Shown one piece after another: positions 1 through 9,182 of a stretch of DNA of 64,000 nucleotides; within the stretch, counting starts at the first letter, position 1, and each line of letters starts with the position of its first letter. Where the stretch lies: NCBI RefSeq assembly GCF_020215705.1, contig NZ_JAIWNB010000026.1, positions 1 to 64,000 of the forward strand, written 5' to 3'. A program made the translations under genes and the position numbers. A model generated the notes under the pieces. The model was not told where the DNA came from. It did not search any database and saw only the letters and a program-made list of their open reading frames with translations. The stretch is from Nonomuraea aurantiaca. Its GTDB lineage: Bacteria; Actinomycetota; Actinomycetes; Streptosporangiales; Streptosporangiaceae.

Positions 1-120
1 GCCGTAGCATTCGCGCTCAACACCAGGCCCCGAAAAACTCTCGGGTGGAAGACACCGGCAGAAGCCTTCAGCGATCATCTAAACTTACTGCTGAACAGCA
101 GTGTTGCGACGACTCCTTGA
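1..120 (+). pseudogene. IS30-family transposase, C-terminal part cut by window edge
   Basis: Frame 1 is open from the first base to a TGA at 118-120 and encodes 39 residues with the motifs RPRKTLGW and TPAEAF and the ending VATTP. This is the standard C-terminus of IS30-family transposases (rve integrase core, DDE). The 5' part lies outside the window, so I cannot tell whether the gene is intact. In this family the right terminal inverted repeat usually overlaps or closely follows the stop, here probably the GTTGCGAC...CTTGAAC stretch near 101-123. Family assignment rests on the C-terminal motif only. Confidence 0.75.
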
Positions 121-354
121 ACCCAAGCTGGGCTCCTCCTCTGCGGACTTGACGACTTGATCCTCATACTCTGGGGGCCCGGCGGCGACGGCCCCGTCCA
201 GACCTGACCTCAGTGGCTCTTGATCGGAGTTTCGGTCGAGTCGACGTTTTGCGGTCTGGCAGGGCTCGGACACTGCGCATTCCTTGCTCGCAAGACGCGT
301 GAGGAACGCCCCCGAAATTGAACAAAAGCCTGGCCACTCAGTTCCTGGCCCATT
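121..354. other. Intergenic stretch without a supported gene
   Basis: Between the transposase stop and the tRNA terminator I see no reading frame with convincing codon bias or a ribosome binding site. Short frames on the minus strand are rich in Arg and Ser and look like non-coding translations. It may include flanking DNA disturbed by the insertion sequence. Confidence 0.5.
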
Positions 355-397
355 GGCATAAAAAATGCCCTCCGGGAGGATCTCCCGGAGGGCATTT
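355..397 (-). terminator. Intrinsic terminator of the initiator tRNA
   Basis: A perfect 16-bp stem pairs 363-378 with 382-397 around a 3-nt loop. Read on the minus strand it is followed by a run of T (complement of 361-365), the classical factor-independent form. It lies 5 bp past the CCA end of the tRNA. Confidence 0.85.
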
Positions 398-401
398 CTC
401 T

Positions 402-478
402 TGGTAGCGGGGGCAGGATTTGAACCTGCGACCTCTGGGTTATGAGCCCAGCGAGCTACCGAACTGCTCCACCCCGCG
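402..478 (-). tRNA. Initiator tRNA-Met (CAT)
   Basis: A 77-nt cloverleaf on the minus strand with the 3' CCA encoded. The anticodon loop reads CTCATAA and the anticodon stem has three consecutive G:C pairs, a signature of initiator tRNA. The first acceptor position is unpaired (C1 opposite U72), also typical of bacterial formyl-Met tRNA. The T-loop TTCAAAT is intact. A -10-like TATAGT (complement of 496-501) lies about 18 bp upstream with a weaker TTGCTT-like element beyond it. A strong terminator follows, so it is probably transcribed alone. Confidence 0.95.
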
Positions 479-532
479 TCGGTGTGTGTCTAAAGACTAT
501 AGGTGGCACGGGGTGGAAGCAAATCGAAGAGC

Positions 533-3500
533 CTACGTACCGCCCGTCGGCGTGGGTGTCGCGGTGGGCGACGGGGTGGCGGAGGTCGACGGCGACACCG
601 TGGGTGACGCCGACGGAGAAGCCGTAGGTGACGGCGTCGGCGTGGTGGCGGTGGGCGGCAGCGCGCCCAGCCCCTCCAGCGCCTTCAGCGCCTCCTCCAG
701 CCGCTTCTGCGCCTTGCCGTACTCGTCCCAGTTGGGCGGGCTGGCCTGCAGCGCCTTCTGGGCGTCGTTGTAGGCGCTCTGCGCGGTGTCGATCGCCGTC
801 TTCAGAGCAGTGGTGTTCTGGTTGGGTTTGGCCTGCTGGTTGTTGGGCGTCGTCTGCTGCTGCTCTCCGCCGAAGACCTGCTTCAGGGCCTCATCAAGGG
901 TGCGGCCGACGCCGATCTTGCTGCCGAACGACACCAGCACGCGCTGCAGGATCGGATACGGCTCCTGCCCCCCACCGGCGGCGACCTGGATGTACACCGG
1001 CTCGATGTACACCAATCCCCCGGCATAGGGCAGAGTCAGCAGATTTCCGTATCTGACCGACGAGGCACCCACGCCCAGCAGGTTGAGTTCGCCGGCGAAT
1101 CGGCTCTGGAAGGCGTTCTGTGCCTGTCCGGGGCCCGGAATCGGGGTGTTGGATGGCATGCGCAGGATGCGCAGCTTGCCGTAGTCGGGGCCGGCCACCG
1201 AGTCGACCGCCATGAAGGCCGCCAGGTTGGGCCCCTGCTTCGGGACGAACGTCGTCGTCAGCGAGAACGTCGGTGCCGGGTTCTGGTCGGGCATCGTGGT
1301 CGTCACGTAGTAGGGCGGCTGCTTGGTGTTGGTGTCGCCCTGCGACGGGTCGCTCGGGATGTTCCAGAAGTCCTGGCCGCTGTAGAAGGCGGCGGGGTTG
1401 GTGATGTGGTAGCGCGACAGGGTGTAGCGCTGCACCTTGAAGAGGTCTTCCGGGTAGCGGACGTGGGCCTTGAGGTCGGCGCTCATCTTCGTGACCGGCT
1501 GGATGACGCCGGGGAAGGCCTTGCTCCAGGTCTTGAGCACCGGGTCCTTGTCGTCCCAGGCGTACAGCGTGACCGTGCCGTCGTAGGCGTCGACCGTGGC
1601 CTTGACGGAGTTGCGGATGTAGTTGACCTTGTCCTGCGGCTGCTGGGCGACCACGCGGCGGTCGGTGTTGCGGTCGCGGGTCATGTCGCCCAGGCTCTCG
1701 CTCTGCGCGTACGGGTATTCGTTGGAGGTCGTGTAACCGTCGATGATCCAGGTGATCCGACCGTCGACGATCGACGGGTAGGGGTTGCCGTCGAGGGTCA
1801 GGAACGGCGCGACCTTCTCGACCCGCTCGCGCGGGTTGCGCACGTAAAGGATCTTGGAGTTGTCGTTGACGTCACCCGAGAGCAGGATGTTCTTCTCGCC
1901 GTACTTGGCCGCGTAGACCAGCCGGTTGAGGAACGAGCCGACCGGGACACCGCTCTTGCCGGTGTAGGTGGTGTTCTTCTGCTCGGTGCCGCCCGTTTCC
2001 GGGTAGTCGAGCTCCTGCGGGTTGTTGGGGTTGCCGCCCGCGATGACGTATTCGTTGGCCGCCGAGCTCTCCCCGAAGTAGACCCGCGACTCCTTCAGCT
2101 TGGTCGAGTTGACCAGCGGGCCGACGACCGGCATGTCCTTGGCGTCGTAGTCGGGCAGGCCGCCGGGGTCGACCTCGTTGCCGGGCGCCGCCACGATGCC
2201 GTAGCCGTGGGTGTAGATGAGGGCGTTGTTGATCCAGTTGTTCTGGCCCTCGGGCGCTCCGAGCAGTTCGCGTACGCCGACGACGTGGTCGACCTGCTTG
2301 CCGGTGGCATCGGGATAGCGGTCGACGTCGAGCTGGGCGGAGAAGCCGTAGAAACCGCGGATGCGCTGGGTCTGCTCATAGGTCGCGGAGACCAGCGCGG
2401 GGTCGAGCAGCCGGACGCCGGACACCGAGGCGTCGCCGCCGGTCTGGACCTTGGTCGGGTCGGCCTCCGCCGTGTAGGGCAGGATCTCCGTCTTGTCCAC
2501 GTTGTACGACGCCCGCGTGGCGTCGATGTTGCGCTGGATGTAGGCCGACTCCTTGAGCTGCTGGTTGGGCTTGACCTGGAACTGCTCGACCAGCGCCGGG
2601 TAGACGCCGCCGATCAGGATGGCCGAGAGCACGAGCAGGCCGAAGGAGACGCCGGGCAGCATGCCGCCGGGCCGGATGACACCCGCGAAGAACAGAGCGG
2701 CGCAGATCAGCGCGATGATGGCCAGGATGGTCTTGGCCGGGAGCACCGCGTTGACGTCCGTGTAGGAGGCGCCGTGGACGAAGCCGCGGTCGGAGAAGAC
2801 GAGCCCGAAGCGGTCGATCCAGTAGGCGACGGCCTTGAGCAGCACGAACACGCCGAGCAGCACCGACAGGTGGGCACGCGCCGCGCGGGAGGCGTGCACG
2901 CCGGGTGACTGCAGCCGGAAGCCGCCATAGAGGTAGTGCGTGATCCCCGCCAGGATGATCGAGATGATCACGGCGGTGAACAGGAAGTTGAGGATCATCC
3001 GGATGAACGGATAGTCGAACATGAAGAACGACACGTCCATATGGAACTGGGGATCCTTCGTGCCGAAGGGCACCCCGTTGATGAACTGCAGCCAGGTCTT
3101 CCATTCCCCGGCGAACGACGAGCCCGCGAAGAGCGCGAGCAGGCCCATGCCGACGATGAAGATCAGCTTGCGGTGGGGGTCGAGCGCCATCCGATAGCGA
3201 TCGGCGCCGCTGCCGCCCCCGAACATGGCCGGGCCGAACATCGGCCGCATCCGGAAGGCCAGCAGCATGTTGCCGCCGGCGATGCCGACCATGAGCACCG
3301 CTCCGACCAGGAACAGCACGATCTCGGTCAGCAGCACGCCGGAGAAGACGGAGGTGTAGTCGACTCCAGGGTCGACCGTGTCGAACCACAAATAATCGGT
3401 ATAAATACCGGAAAATAGGAAAAATAGCGCCACAATCGCCACGAGCGCGATCGCAACTGGAAGAAGCAGTCGCGGTCGGCGGGGCAAACGCATTGCCCTG

Positions 3501-3535
3501 CCGCCGGCTCCTGGGGTCCGGAAGCTCAAGGCCAA
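533..3535 (-). CDS. UPF0182 (COG1615) large membrane protein
   Basis: A 1000-residue protein of the UPF0182 family, orthologous by order and length to M. tuberculosis Rv3193c. The first about 330 residues hold roughly seven hydrophobic segments, beginning with a basic N-terminus (RLPRRPRLLL) and a long first helix. The rest is a large, presumably extracellular, beta-rich region ending in a Pro/Thr/Ser tail (PTPSPTASPSASPT) suggestive of a wall-spanning linker. Its biochemical function is unknown. It lies downstream of, and on the same strand as, the PDZ protease gene, an arrangement also seen in mycobacteria. The tail is encoded by a low-complexity stretch near 540-660. Confidence 0.93.
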   Translation of the reverse strand: MALSFRTPGAGGRAMRLPRRPRLLLPVAIALVAIVALFFLFSGIYTDYLWFDTVDPGVDYTSVFSGVLLTEIVLFLVGAVLMVGIAGGNMLLAFRMRPMFGPAMFGGGSGADRYRMALDPHRKLIFIVGMGLLALFAGSSFAGEWKTWLQFINGVPFGTKDPQFHMDVSFFMFDYPFIRMILNFLFTAVIISIILAGITHYLYGGFRLQSPGVHASRAARAHLSVLLGVFVLLKAVAYWIDRFGLVFSDRGFVHGASYTDVNAVLPAKTILAIIALICAALFFAGVIRPGGMLPGVSFGLLVLSAILIGGVYPALVEQFQVKPNQQLKESAYIQRNIDATRASYNVDKTEILPYTAEADPTKVQTGGDASVSGVRLLDPALVSATYEQTQRIRGFYGFSAQLDVDRYPDATGKQVDHVVGVRELLGAPEGQNNWINNALIYTHGYGIVAAPGNEVDPGGLPDYDAKDMPVVGPLVNSTKLKESRVYFGESSAANEYVIAGGNPNNPQELDYPETGGTEQKNTTYTGKSGVPVGSFLNRLVYAAKYGEKNILLSGDVNDNSKILYVRNPRERVEKVAPFLTLDGNPYPSIVDGRITWIIDGYTTSNEYPYAQSESLGDMTRDRNTDRRVVAQQPQDKVNYIRNSVKATVDAYDGTVTLYAWDDKDPVLKTWSKAFPGVIQPVTKMSADLKAHVRYPEDLFKVQRYTLSRYHITNPAAFYSGQDFWNIPSDPSQGDTNTKQPPYYVTTTMPDQNPAPTFSLTTTFVPKQGPNLAAFMAVDSVAGPDYGKLRILRMPSNTPIPGPGQAQNAFQSRFAGELNLLGVGASSVRYGNLLTLPYAGGLVYIEPVYIQVAAGGGQEPYPILQRVLVSFGSKIGVGRTLDEALKQVFGGEQQQTTPNNQQAKPNQNTTALKTAIDTAQSAYNDAQKALQASPPNWDEYGKAQKRLEEALKALEGLGALPPTATTPTPSPTASPSASPTVSPSTSATPSPTATPTPTGGT

Positions 3536-3625
3536 CCCCTCGTCGTGATGAACAAACGGTCCGTGTCTGGCAACCTACACCGCTGTGCCAGCCGTACGGC
3601 TAACGGATGGCATTCGCCAGAAGTT

Positions 3626-4672
3626 TCATCCAGCAGCGCAAGCGGGCACATCGCCCTTGCCGGTGCGCAGTGCCTCAAGCGCCCCGACCGCGGCGTGCAG
3701 CGTCTCGGCCTTCACCAGGCGAAGCCCGTCAGGGACGGCCTTCATGGCCTCGGCGCAGTTGTCCGGCGGGGTGAGGAACACGGTCGCGCCGGACTTGCGG
3801 GCGCCGACCATCTTCTGGGCGATGCCGCCGATGGGCCCGACCTCACCAGACGCCTGGATGGTGCCGGTGCCGGCGATGTCCTTGCCGCCGGTGATCTCGC
3901 CGGGGGTCAGCTTGTCGAGGATGCCGAGCGAGAACATCAGCCCGGCGCTCGGCCCGCCGACGTCACCCACATTGATGTCGACCTTGAAGGGGAACTTGTA
4001 GCTCTCCTGCATGATCACGCCCACGACGGCCTGGCCATCCTTGTCCGCCACGGTGGTCACGCTGACCTGGCTCTTGTCCTTGCCTCTGGTGACCGTGAAG
4101 GCCACGGCTTCGCCCGGCTTGTGCGCCTTGACGGCATCGCTGACGGTCTTGACGTTCACCACCGGCTTGCCGTCGACCTCGCCGATCTCGTCGCCCGGCT
4201 TCAGCTTGCCGTCGGCCGGCTTGCCCTTCTGCGTGGACGCGACCGAGACCTTCATGCCGAAGGGGATCTTGAGCTCGGTCAGCGCGGCCGCGGTGGCGAA
4301 GTCCTGGGAGTTGGTCATCTCGACCGTGTTCTCCTCCTCGACCTCTTTGGGCGAGCGGGACTTGGGGAAGATGGTCTCCTCGGGAACGACCGCGACCGTC
4401 GGATCGACCCAGCCGCGCAGCGCGCTCAGCAGATCGATCCTGCTGCTCGGCCCACCCTGGTAAGCCACCGTGACCAGGCGCAGCGCGCCCTTCGTGGGAA
4501 AGGTCTGATGCCCGCTGATCGTGATCACGGGCTTCTTGTCGACCTCGCCGATGGTGTTCTCGGTCGGCCCGGGACTCAGTACGACGTACGGCACGGGCAG
4601 GAAAGCCCCTGCGACACCGAGCGCTAGCACGAGGAAACCCGCAACCAGCAGGGTCAAGGCGCGTCGCGACAT
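3626..4672 (-). CDS. Membrane-anchored PDZ/Lon-type (S16) serine protease, Rv3194c-like
   Basis: A 348-residue protein: basic MSRR start, one N-terminal membrane helix (about residues 6-28), a PDZ domain in the middle (about 130-220), and a C-terminal Lon protease domain. The catalytic Ser sits in GGPSAGLMFSLG and the catalytic Lys in GGIAQKMVGAR, the S16 Ser-Lys dyad. The family (YlbL type) acts at the outer face of the cytoplasmic membrane. I chose the ATG at 4672: an upstream in-frame GTG at 4696 would overlap moaE, and the ATG matches the MNRR-type start I recall for Rv3194c. No good Shine-Dalgarno sequence is visible for either start. Confidence 0.9.
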   Translation of the reverse strand: MSRRALTLLVAGFLVLALGVAGAFLPVPYVVLSPGPTENTIGEVDKKPVITISGHQTFPTKGALRLVTVAYQGGPSSRIDLLSALRGWVDPTVAVVPEETIFPKSRSPKEVEEENTVEMTNSQDFATAAALTELKIPFGMKVSVASTQKGKPADGKLKPGDEIGEVDGKPVVNVKTVSDAVKAHKPGEAVAFTVTRGKDKSQVSVTTVADKDGQAVVGVIMQESYKFPFKVDINVGDVGGPSAGLMFSLGILDKLTPGEITGGKDIAGTGTIQASGEVGPIGGIAQKMVGARKSGATVFLTPPDNCAEAMKAVPDGLRLVKAETLHAAVGALEALRTGKGDVPACAAG

Positions 4673-4682
4673 GAAGACGAGC

Positions 4683-5108
4683 TTATTGGCAGGCACCGAC
4701 CCACTCGGCCGACCCGTCGGCGAAGATTTGGTGTTTCCAGATAGGTACCTGGGACTTGAGGTCGTCGATCAGCCTGCGTGATGCCTCGAAAGCCTCGCCC
4801 CGGTGCGGGCAGGCGACCGCGACGATCACGGCGATGTCGCCGAGCTCCAGATCGCCGATCCGGTGCACGGCGGCCAGGGCGGTGACCGGGAAGTCGGCGG
4901 CCACCTTCTCCGCCACCTGCCGCAGCGAGTCGAGGGCCGAGGGGTGCGCCGAGTAGGAGAGCCCGGTCACGGGCTTGCCGTGGTCCTGCTCGCGTACGGT
5001 GCCGACGAAGAGCGTGGTGCCCCCTGCCGCGTGGTCCCCCACAGCGGCCAGCACCTCGTTCACCGAGAGCGAGGTCTCGCGAATCCCGAGCAACCGGATG
5101 ACGTCCAC
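4683..5108 (-). CDS. moaE: Molybdopterin synthase catalytic subunit MoaE
   Basis: A 141-residue MoaE-family protein. The subunit transfers sulfur from MoaD thiocarboxylate to precursor Z to make molybdopterin. The signature C-terminal motif is present (WKHQIFADGSAEW), with the active-site Lys before FxDG, as are GTVREQDHG and the CPHRGEAF segment. Length is normal for the family. It follows the SDR gene by 17 bp and lies just before the PDZ protease, so the three minus-strand genes 6214-3626 may be cotranscribed. The sulfurtransferase-type activator MoeZ is encoded at 51796-52977. Confidence 0.93.
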   Translation of the reverse strand: MDVIRLLGIRETSLSVNEVLAAVGDHAAGGTTLFVGTVREQDHGKPVTGLSYSAHPSALDSLRQVAEKVAADFPVTALAAVHRIGDLELGDIAVIVAVACPHRGEAFEASRRLIDDLKSQVPIWKHQIFADGSAEWVGACQ

Positions 5109-5125
5109 GAACAGAGCCTACATAG

Positions 5126-6214
5126 TCATTGACGGCGCTTCTTGCGCACCTGACGGACGATGGCGGCGGTGCCGATGACCGCCACCGTGGCGCCCGCGGC
5201 GGTGAGCGTGGCCTCCTTGACCGGCAGCCGCCTGCCGACCACAGTGGTCCGGTTCTCGCGCAGCTCCAGGAGCTGCGCGAACACGGTCTCGTTGGTCCAG
5301 GAGGGCTTCCAGCCGGCCTCGCGCAGCGCCGTGCAGTCGACGACCCACGGATAGACGACGTAGTGCAGGTCCGTCGCGGGGGCCGGGGTGATGCCCAGCC
5401 GGTGCAGGCGCTGCGCCGTCCCGAAGGTGAGGCCGGCCGGCAGTTCGAAGCGCCGCAATCCGGACAGCTCCTCGACCTGCTCCTGCTCCAGCCAGCCGTC
5501 GGAGCCGACGGCGGCCACACCGGTCACCACGCCGCGCGCGGCCAGTTCCAGCGCCGTGATCAGGTCGTCGACGTGGCAGAACTGCCAGCGCGGCGAGCAG
5601 CCCTTGATGGTGAGCAGCCTCGGCGACTCGAAATGGCGGGTGATGACCGTGTCGATGCCGGGGCCGACCACGGCGGCGGGCCTCAGCACGGTCACCTCCA
5701 GGCCGGGATGGCTCCGCGACGATCTGCGCACGAGCGCCTCGATCTCCAGATAGTCGCCCACGACCCCCGTGTCGGGCTCGGCCGCGACCGGGGACTCCTC
5801 GGGCAGGGGCACGTCGTTCTCGGGCGCGGCGCCGTACACCATCGCGCTCGTGACCAGCACGACGCGCCGGACCCGCGCGGCGGCGCTGGCGGTGAGCACC
5901 GTTTGCGCAGCTCGCAGATTGTACGCGCGCCGCTCGGCGGGATCGGAGTCGACGGCGTAGTCACCGGCCAGGTGGACCAGGACGTCGATGTCGGAGATGC
6001 GGTTCGCCAAGAGCGGATCTCGTACGTCGATCACTCTCCACGTGGCTTCCTGGACGTCACCGCGTTCCTCGTCAATGGCCACCACCCTGCGGAAATCCGC
6101 GGAGGATACGAGCTTTGCGAGCAGCTCGCGGCCGATGCCTGAGGCGGCACCGGTGACGGCGACGACGGGGTGGCGCGGGCGTTTCGAGGTAGGCACCAGG
6201 TCCTCACTTTGCAC
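5126..6214 (-). CDS. NAD-dependent epimerase/SDR protein with C-terminal membrane anchor
   Basis: A 362-residue extended SDR protein. The Rossmann motif VTGAASGIGREL is near residue 20, and the active-site Tyr is in the SAMVYGAAPEN region, although the spacing to a downstream Lys is unclear (LEIEALVRR replaces the usual YxxxK). That makes the catalytic status uncertain. The C-terminus carries a hydrophobic segment (about 335-352) followed by VRKKRRQ, a stop-transfer-like tail. The GTG start gives the shortest protein that keeps the full Rossmann fold. It is divergent from the DUF2342 gene. Substrate unknown; mycobacteria have nucleoside-sugar epimerase-like homologues. Confidence 0.85.
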   Translation of the reverse strand: MQSEDLVPTSKRPRHPVVAVTGAASGIGRELLAKLVSSADFRRVVAIDEERGDVQEATWRVIDVRDPLLANRISDIDVLVHLAGDYAVDSDPAERRAYNLRAAQTVLTASAAARVRRVVLVTSAMVYGAAPENDVPLPEESPVAAEPDTGVVGDYLEIEALVRRSSRSHPGLEVTVLRPAAVVGPGIDTVITRHFESPRLLTIKGCSPRWQFCHVDDLITALELAARGVVTGVAAVGSDGWLEQEQVEELSGLRRFELPAGLTFGTAQRLHRLGITPAPATDLHYVVYPWVVDCTALREAGWKPSWTNETVFAQLLELRENRTTVVGRRLPVKEATLTAAGATVAVIGTAAIVRQVRKKRRQ

Positions 6215-6278
6215 TGATCCGCCGTAGGACGACTAACGTGGCGGATGTGGACTCCTCCATCCTGCACGAGGTAGAGCG

Positions 6279-7532
6279 GTGACTGACCTGCCAGGTCGCG
6301 AAAACGACCCCAACGAGAACCCGTTCGCCATGTTCGGCAACCCTGAGCAGATGGCTCAGGCGATGCGCCAGTTCGCCGACATGCTGTCGGCGCCCCAGGG
6401 CTCCGGCCCTGTCAACTGGGACATGGCCAAGAACATCGCCCGCCACGCCGTGGTCGCCGAGAGCGATCCGAGCGTCATGGAAGGCGAGCGCCGCCAGATC
6501 GTGGAGGCGCTGCGCCTGGCCGACCTGTGGCTCAACGAGGCGACGACGCTGCCCAGCGGTGTGTCCAACCCGCAGGCGTGGAGCCGGTCCGAGTGGATCG
6601 AGAACACCGTCCCCGTGTGGCGCACGCTCTGCGAGCCGATCGCCGCGCGCATGGTCGAGACCATGGGCGGTGCGCTCGGCGGCGCGGGCCTGCCTCCGGA
6701 GGCCCAGCAGATGGCCGGGCCGCTGATGGGCATGCTCAAGCAGATGGGCGGCATGATGGTCGGCCAGCAGATCGGCCAGGCCCTCGGCTCGCTCGCCCGC
6801 GAGGTGATCGGCACCACCGACATCGGCCTGCCGCTGTCCGACACGGCCGCGCTGCTGCCCGGCGGCATCTCGTCGTTCAGCCAGGGCCTCGACAATCCCG
6901 CCGACGAGATCCGGCTCTATCTGGCGCTGCGCGAGGCCGCGCACCACCGGTTGTTTCAGCACGTGCCGTGGCTGCGGGCCAACCTGCTCGGCGCCGTCGA
7001 GGAATACGCCCGGGGCATCACGGTCGACACCTCGGCGCTCGAAGAGCAGATCCGCGGGCTCGACATCAACAACCCCGAGGCCATCCAGGAGGCATTGAGC
7101 GGCGGCGCGCTGCTCAAGCCCGAGGAGACCGAGCGGCAGAAGGCCGCGCTGGCCCGCCTGGAGACGATGCTCGCCCTGGTCGAGGGCTGGGTGGCGACCG
7201 TGGTGGACGACGCCGCGGAGGGCAAGCTGCCCTCGGCCGTCGCGCTGGCCGAGACCGTACGCCGGCGCCGCGCGACAGGCGGTCCGGCCGAGCTGACCTT
7301 CGGCACGCTCGTCGGGCTGGAGCTGCGGCCCAGGCGGTTGCGCGAGGCGGCGGCGCTGTGGCGGGCGCTGAAGGAGGCGCGCGGCATCGACGGGCGCGAC
7401 GCCCTGTGGGGTCACCCCGACCTGCTGCCGCACGCCGAAGACCTCGACGACCCCGAGGCGTTCGTCCGCGGTGAGGCCGCCTGGGACATCTCCAAGCTGG
7501 AGGCCAAGCCCGACGAGGACGACCAGAGTTGA
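6279..7532 (+). CDS. DUF2342 putative zinc-dependent hydrolase, Rv3195-like
   Basis: A 417-residue protein of the DUF2342/TIGR03624 group, annotated in actinobacteria as a putative hydrolase or zinc-dependent metalloprotease. The conserved helix REAAHHRLFQHVPWLR (about residues 218-233) holds the His pair thought to bind metal. A Met/Gly-rich helix region (MGGMMVGQQIGQALG) precedes it. The GTG start has a GAGGTAGAG ribosome binding site. It overlaps the next gene by 4 nt, indicating translational coupling to the NUDIX hydrolase. Orthologous by order to Rv3195. No substrate is known to me. Confidence 0.88.
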   Translation: MTDLPGRENDPNENPFAMFGNPEQMAQAMRQFADMLSAPQGSGPVNWDMAKNIARHAVVAESDPSVMEGERRQIVEALRLADLWLNEATTLPSGVSNPQAWSRSEWIENTVPVWRTLCEPIAARMVETMGGALGGAGLPPEAQQMAGPLMGMLKQMGGMMVGQQIGQALGSLAREVIGTTDIGLPLSDTAALLPGGISSFSQGLDNPADEIRLYLALREAAHHRLFQHVPWLRANLLGAVEEYARGITVDTSALEEQIRGLDINNPEAIQEALSGGALLKPEETERQKAALARLETMLALVEGWVATVVDDAAEGKLPSAVALAETVRRRRATGGPAELTFGTLVGLELRPRRLREAAALWRALKEARGIDGRDALWGHPDLLPHAEDLDDPEAFVRGEAAWDISKLEAKPDEDDQS

Positions 7533-8089
7533 GCCTGCGCCAGGACGCGGTGGCCACGCTCTCCGGCTGGACCGCGCCGACGCCCGGCGAGGAGTCGCTG
7601 CGCGCCGAGTTCCTCGATCACCTGGGCACGCACGACGACGCGATGCTGCGTGAGTGCGTGCCGGGTCATCTCACGGCGACGACCGCGGTGCTGTCGCACG
7701 ACGGCGCGCGGGTGCTGCTGACGCTGCACCCGAAGGCGGGCATGTGGCTGCCGATGGGCGGACATTGTGAGATCTCCGACACCTCCCTCGCGGGCGTCGC
7801 GTTGCGCGAGGCGGTGGAGGAGTCGGGCATTCCCGGTCTGGAGCTGTTGCCCGGCCCTCTGGCCCTCGACAAACACCAGGTCTGGTGTCATCCCCCGCAC
7901 AGCTGGCATCTCGACGTGGAGTACGCGGCCGTGGCCCCCGCGGGCGCCGAGGCGGTGATCAGCGAGGAGTCTCTCGACCTGCGCTGGTTCCCGATCGAGG
8001 AGATCCCGGAGCTCTCCGACGAGGCGACGCGGCGGTTGGCCGCACGTGGCCGCGTGGCGCTGACAGCGGGCTCACGCGCACTTGGTTAG
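7529..8089 (+). CDS. NUDIX hydrolase
   Basis: A 186-residue NUDIX-superfamily protein. The catalytic box is GGHCEISDTSLAG followed by REAVEESG, which carries the RExxEExG metal-binding core. The N-terminal 50 residues are family-typical but not diagnostic. It starts with TTG at 7529, inside the stop of the DUF2342 gene, so translation is coupled. The substrate cannot be told from sequence: the box recalls the 8-oxo-dGTP/dinucleotide types, but the specificity residues downstream (HPPHSWHLDVEY) are not ones I can assign. Confidence 0.9.
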   Translation: MSLRQDAVATLSGWTAPTPGEESLRAEFLDHLGTHDDAMLRECVPGHLTATTAVLSHDGARVLLTLHPKAGMWLPMGGHCEISDTSLAGVALREAVEESGIPGLELLPGPLALDKHQVWCHPPHSWHLDVEYAAVAPAGAEAVISEESLDLRWFPIEEIPELSDEATRRLAARGRVALTAGSRALG

Positions 8090-8123
8090 AGTCCGCCTGG
8101 GCCGTACGTTGCGAGGGGGATAT

Positions 8124-9113
8124 GTGCACACCGAGAGTCCAGTCGGCGGCACGATCGTCACGCCCGCCCGTAAACGGCGCAAGTTCCCCGCCACCACGCT
8201 GACCTGGCTGGCCCTGACACCGTTCGCGGCCTGGGCGCTGACCAGGGTGGCGGGGCTCGAACGCGGCTCGCTGGGCGCCCAGCTCATGACCGCCACGCCG
8301 TACGCCGCCGCGGGCTCGATCGTCCCGCTGCTGATCGCCGCGCTCGGCCGCAAACGCGCCGCGACCGCGGTGGCGCTGCTCACGACGACGGCGTTCGGTT
8401 TCGCCGTCCTGCCCAGGGCCCTGGGTACGGCCGACACCACGGCGGGCCGGCCCTTCCGGGTGCTCACCATCAACATGCTGTTCGGCAGGGCCGACCCGCA
8501 GGCGATCCTCGACCTGGTACGCCGGTTCGAGCCTGACGTGCTGAGCACCCAGGAGCTCACGCCTGAGGGCGTCGAGGCGCTCGACACGGCCGGGCTGTCC
8601 GGATTGATGCCCTACCGAGTGCTGCAGGAGGAATGGTCGGCGAGCGGCAGCGGGCTCTACTCCAAACATCCGCTCAAGCCGCTCTACAACGTGGTGCCGC
8701 CGGTCGGGCACAACATGCCCGCGGCGATGGTCTCGCTGCCCGGTGGCAAGCCGGTGGAGTTCGTGGACGTACATCCGTTTACGCCGCTCGGCCCCCAGGT
8801 GACGCAGTGGATCGAGGCTCTGGACGGGCTCCCTGCGGCTTCGGGTGACACCGTGCGCGTCCTGGCGGGCGACTTCAACGCCACGCTCGACCACACGCCC
8901 ATGCGGCGGCTGCTGTCCCGTGGCTACAAGGACGCCGCCGACCAGGTCGGAGCGGGGCTGATCCCCACGTGGCCGGCCAACAAGCGGGTGCCGCCGATCA
9001 TCACGATCGACCATGTGCTGGTGGACCGGCGTGTGGGCGTTAAGGAGGTCAGCGTGCACACCGTGCCGCGCACCGACCACCGGGCGGTGTTCGCGGAGCT
9101 CAGCGTGCCTTGA
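8124..9113 (+). CDS. Membrane-anchored endonuclease/exonuclease/phosphatase family protein
   Basis: A 329-residue protein. After a basic N-terminus (ARKRRKF), three hydrophobic segments cover about residues 15-95. The C-terminal 220 residues form an EEP domain: LTINMLFG, DVLSTQELT (metal-binding Glu), VHPFTP, LAGDFNATLDHTP (Asp/Asn pair) and a final TDHRAVF (catalytic Asp-His). Such proteins hydrolyse phosphodiester bonds in nucleic acids or phospholipids at the outer membrane face. I start at GTG 8124 because GAGGGGG sits 4 nt before it; a TTG at 8082 lacks one. The 3' end is duplicated beyond the stop. Confidence 0.85.
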   Translation: MHTESPVGGTIVTPARKRRKFPATTLTWLALTPFAAWALTRVAGLERGSLGAQLMTATPYAAAGSIVPLLIAALGRKRAATAVALLTTTAFGFAVLPRALGTADTTAGRPFRVLTINMLFGRADPQAILDLVRRFEPDVLSTQELTPEGVEALDTAGLSGLMPYRVLQEEWSASGSGLYSKHPLKPLYNVVPPVGHNMPAAMVSLPGGKPVEFVDVHPFTPLGPQVTQWIEALDGLPAASGDTVRVLAGDFNATLDHTPMRRLLSRGYKDAADQVGAGLIPTWPANKRVPPIITIDHVLVDRRVGVKEVSVHTVPRTDHRAVFAELSVP

Positions 9114-9182
9114 GTTCGCGGAGCTCCGCGTGCCTTTCGGGGAGCTCCGTGCCTCTTTCGCGGAGCTCAGCGTGTCTTGAGC
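9093..9182. repeat. Four short degenerate repeats between convergent genes
   Basis: About four copies of a 17-25-bp unit built on GCGGAGCTCAGCGTGCCTTG. The first copy contains the stop of the EEP gene and the last contains the stop of the oppositely oriented DUF2064-like gene. The unit contains the palindrome GAGCTC, so the array could also form small hairpins acting as a transcript end. Confidence 0.7.
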
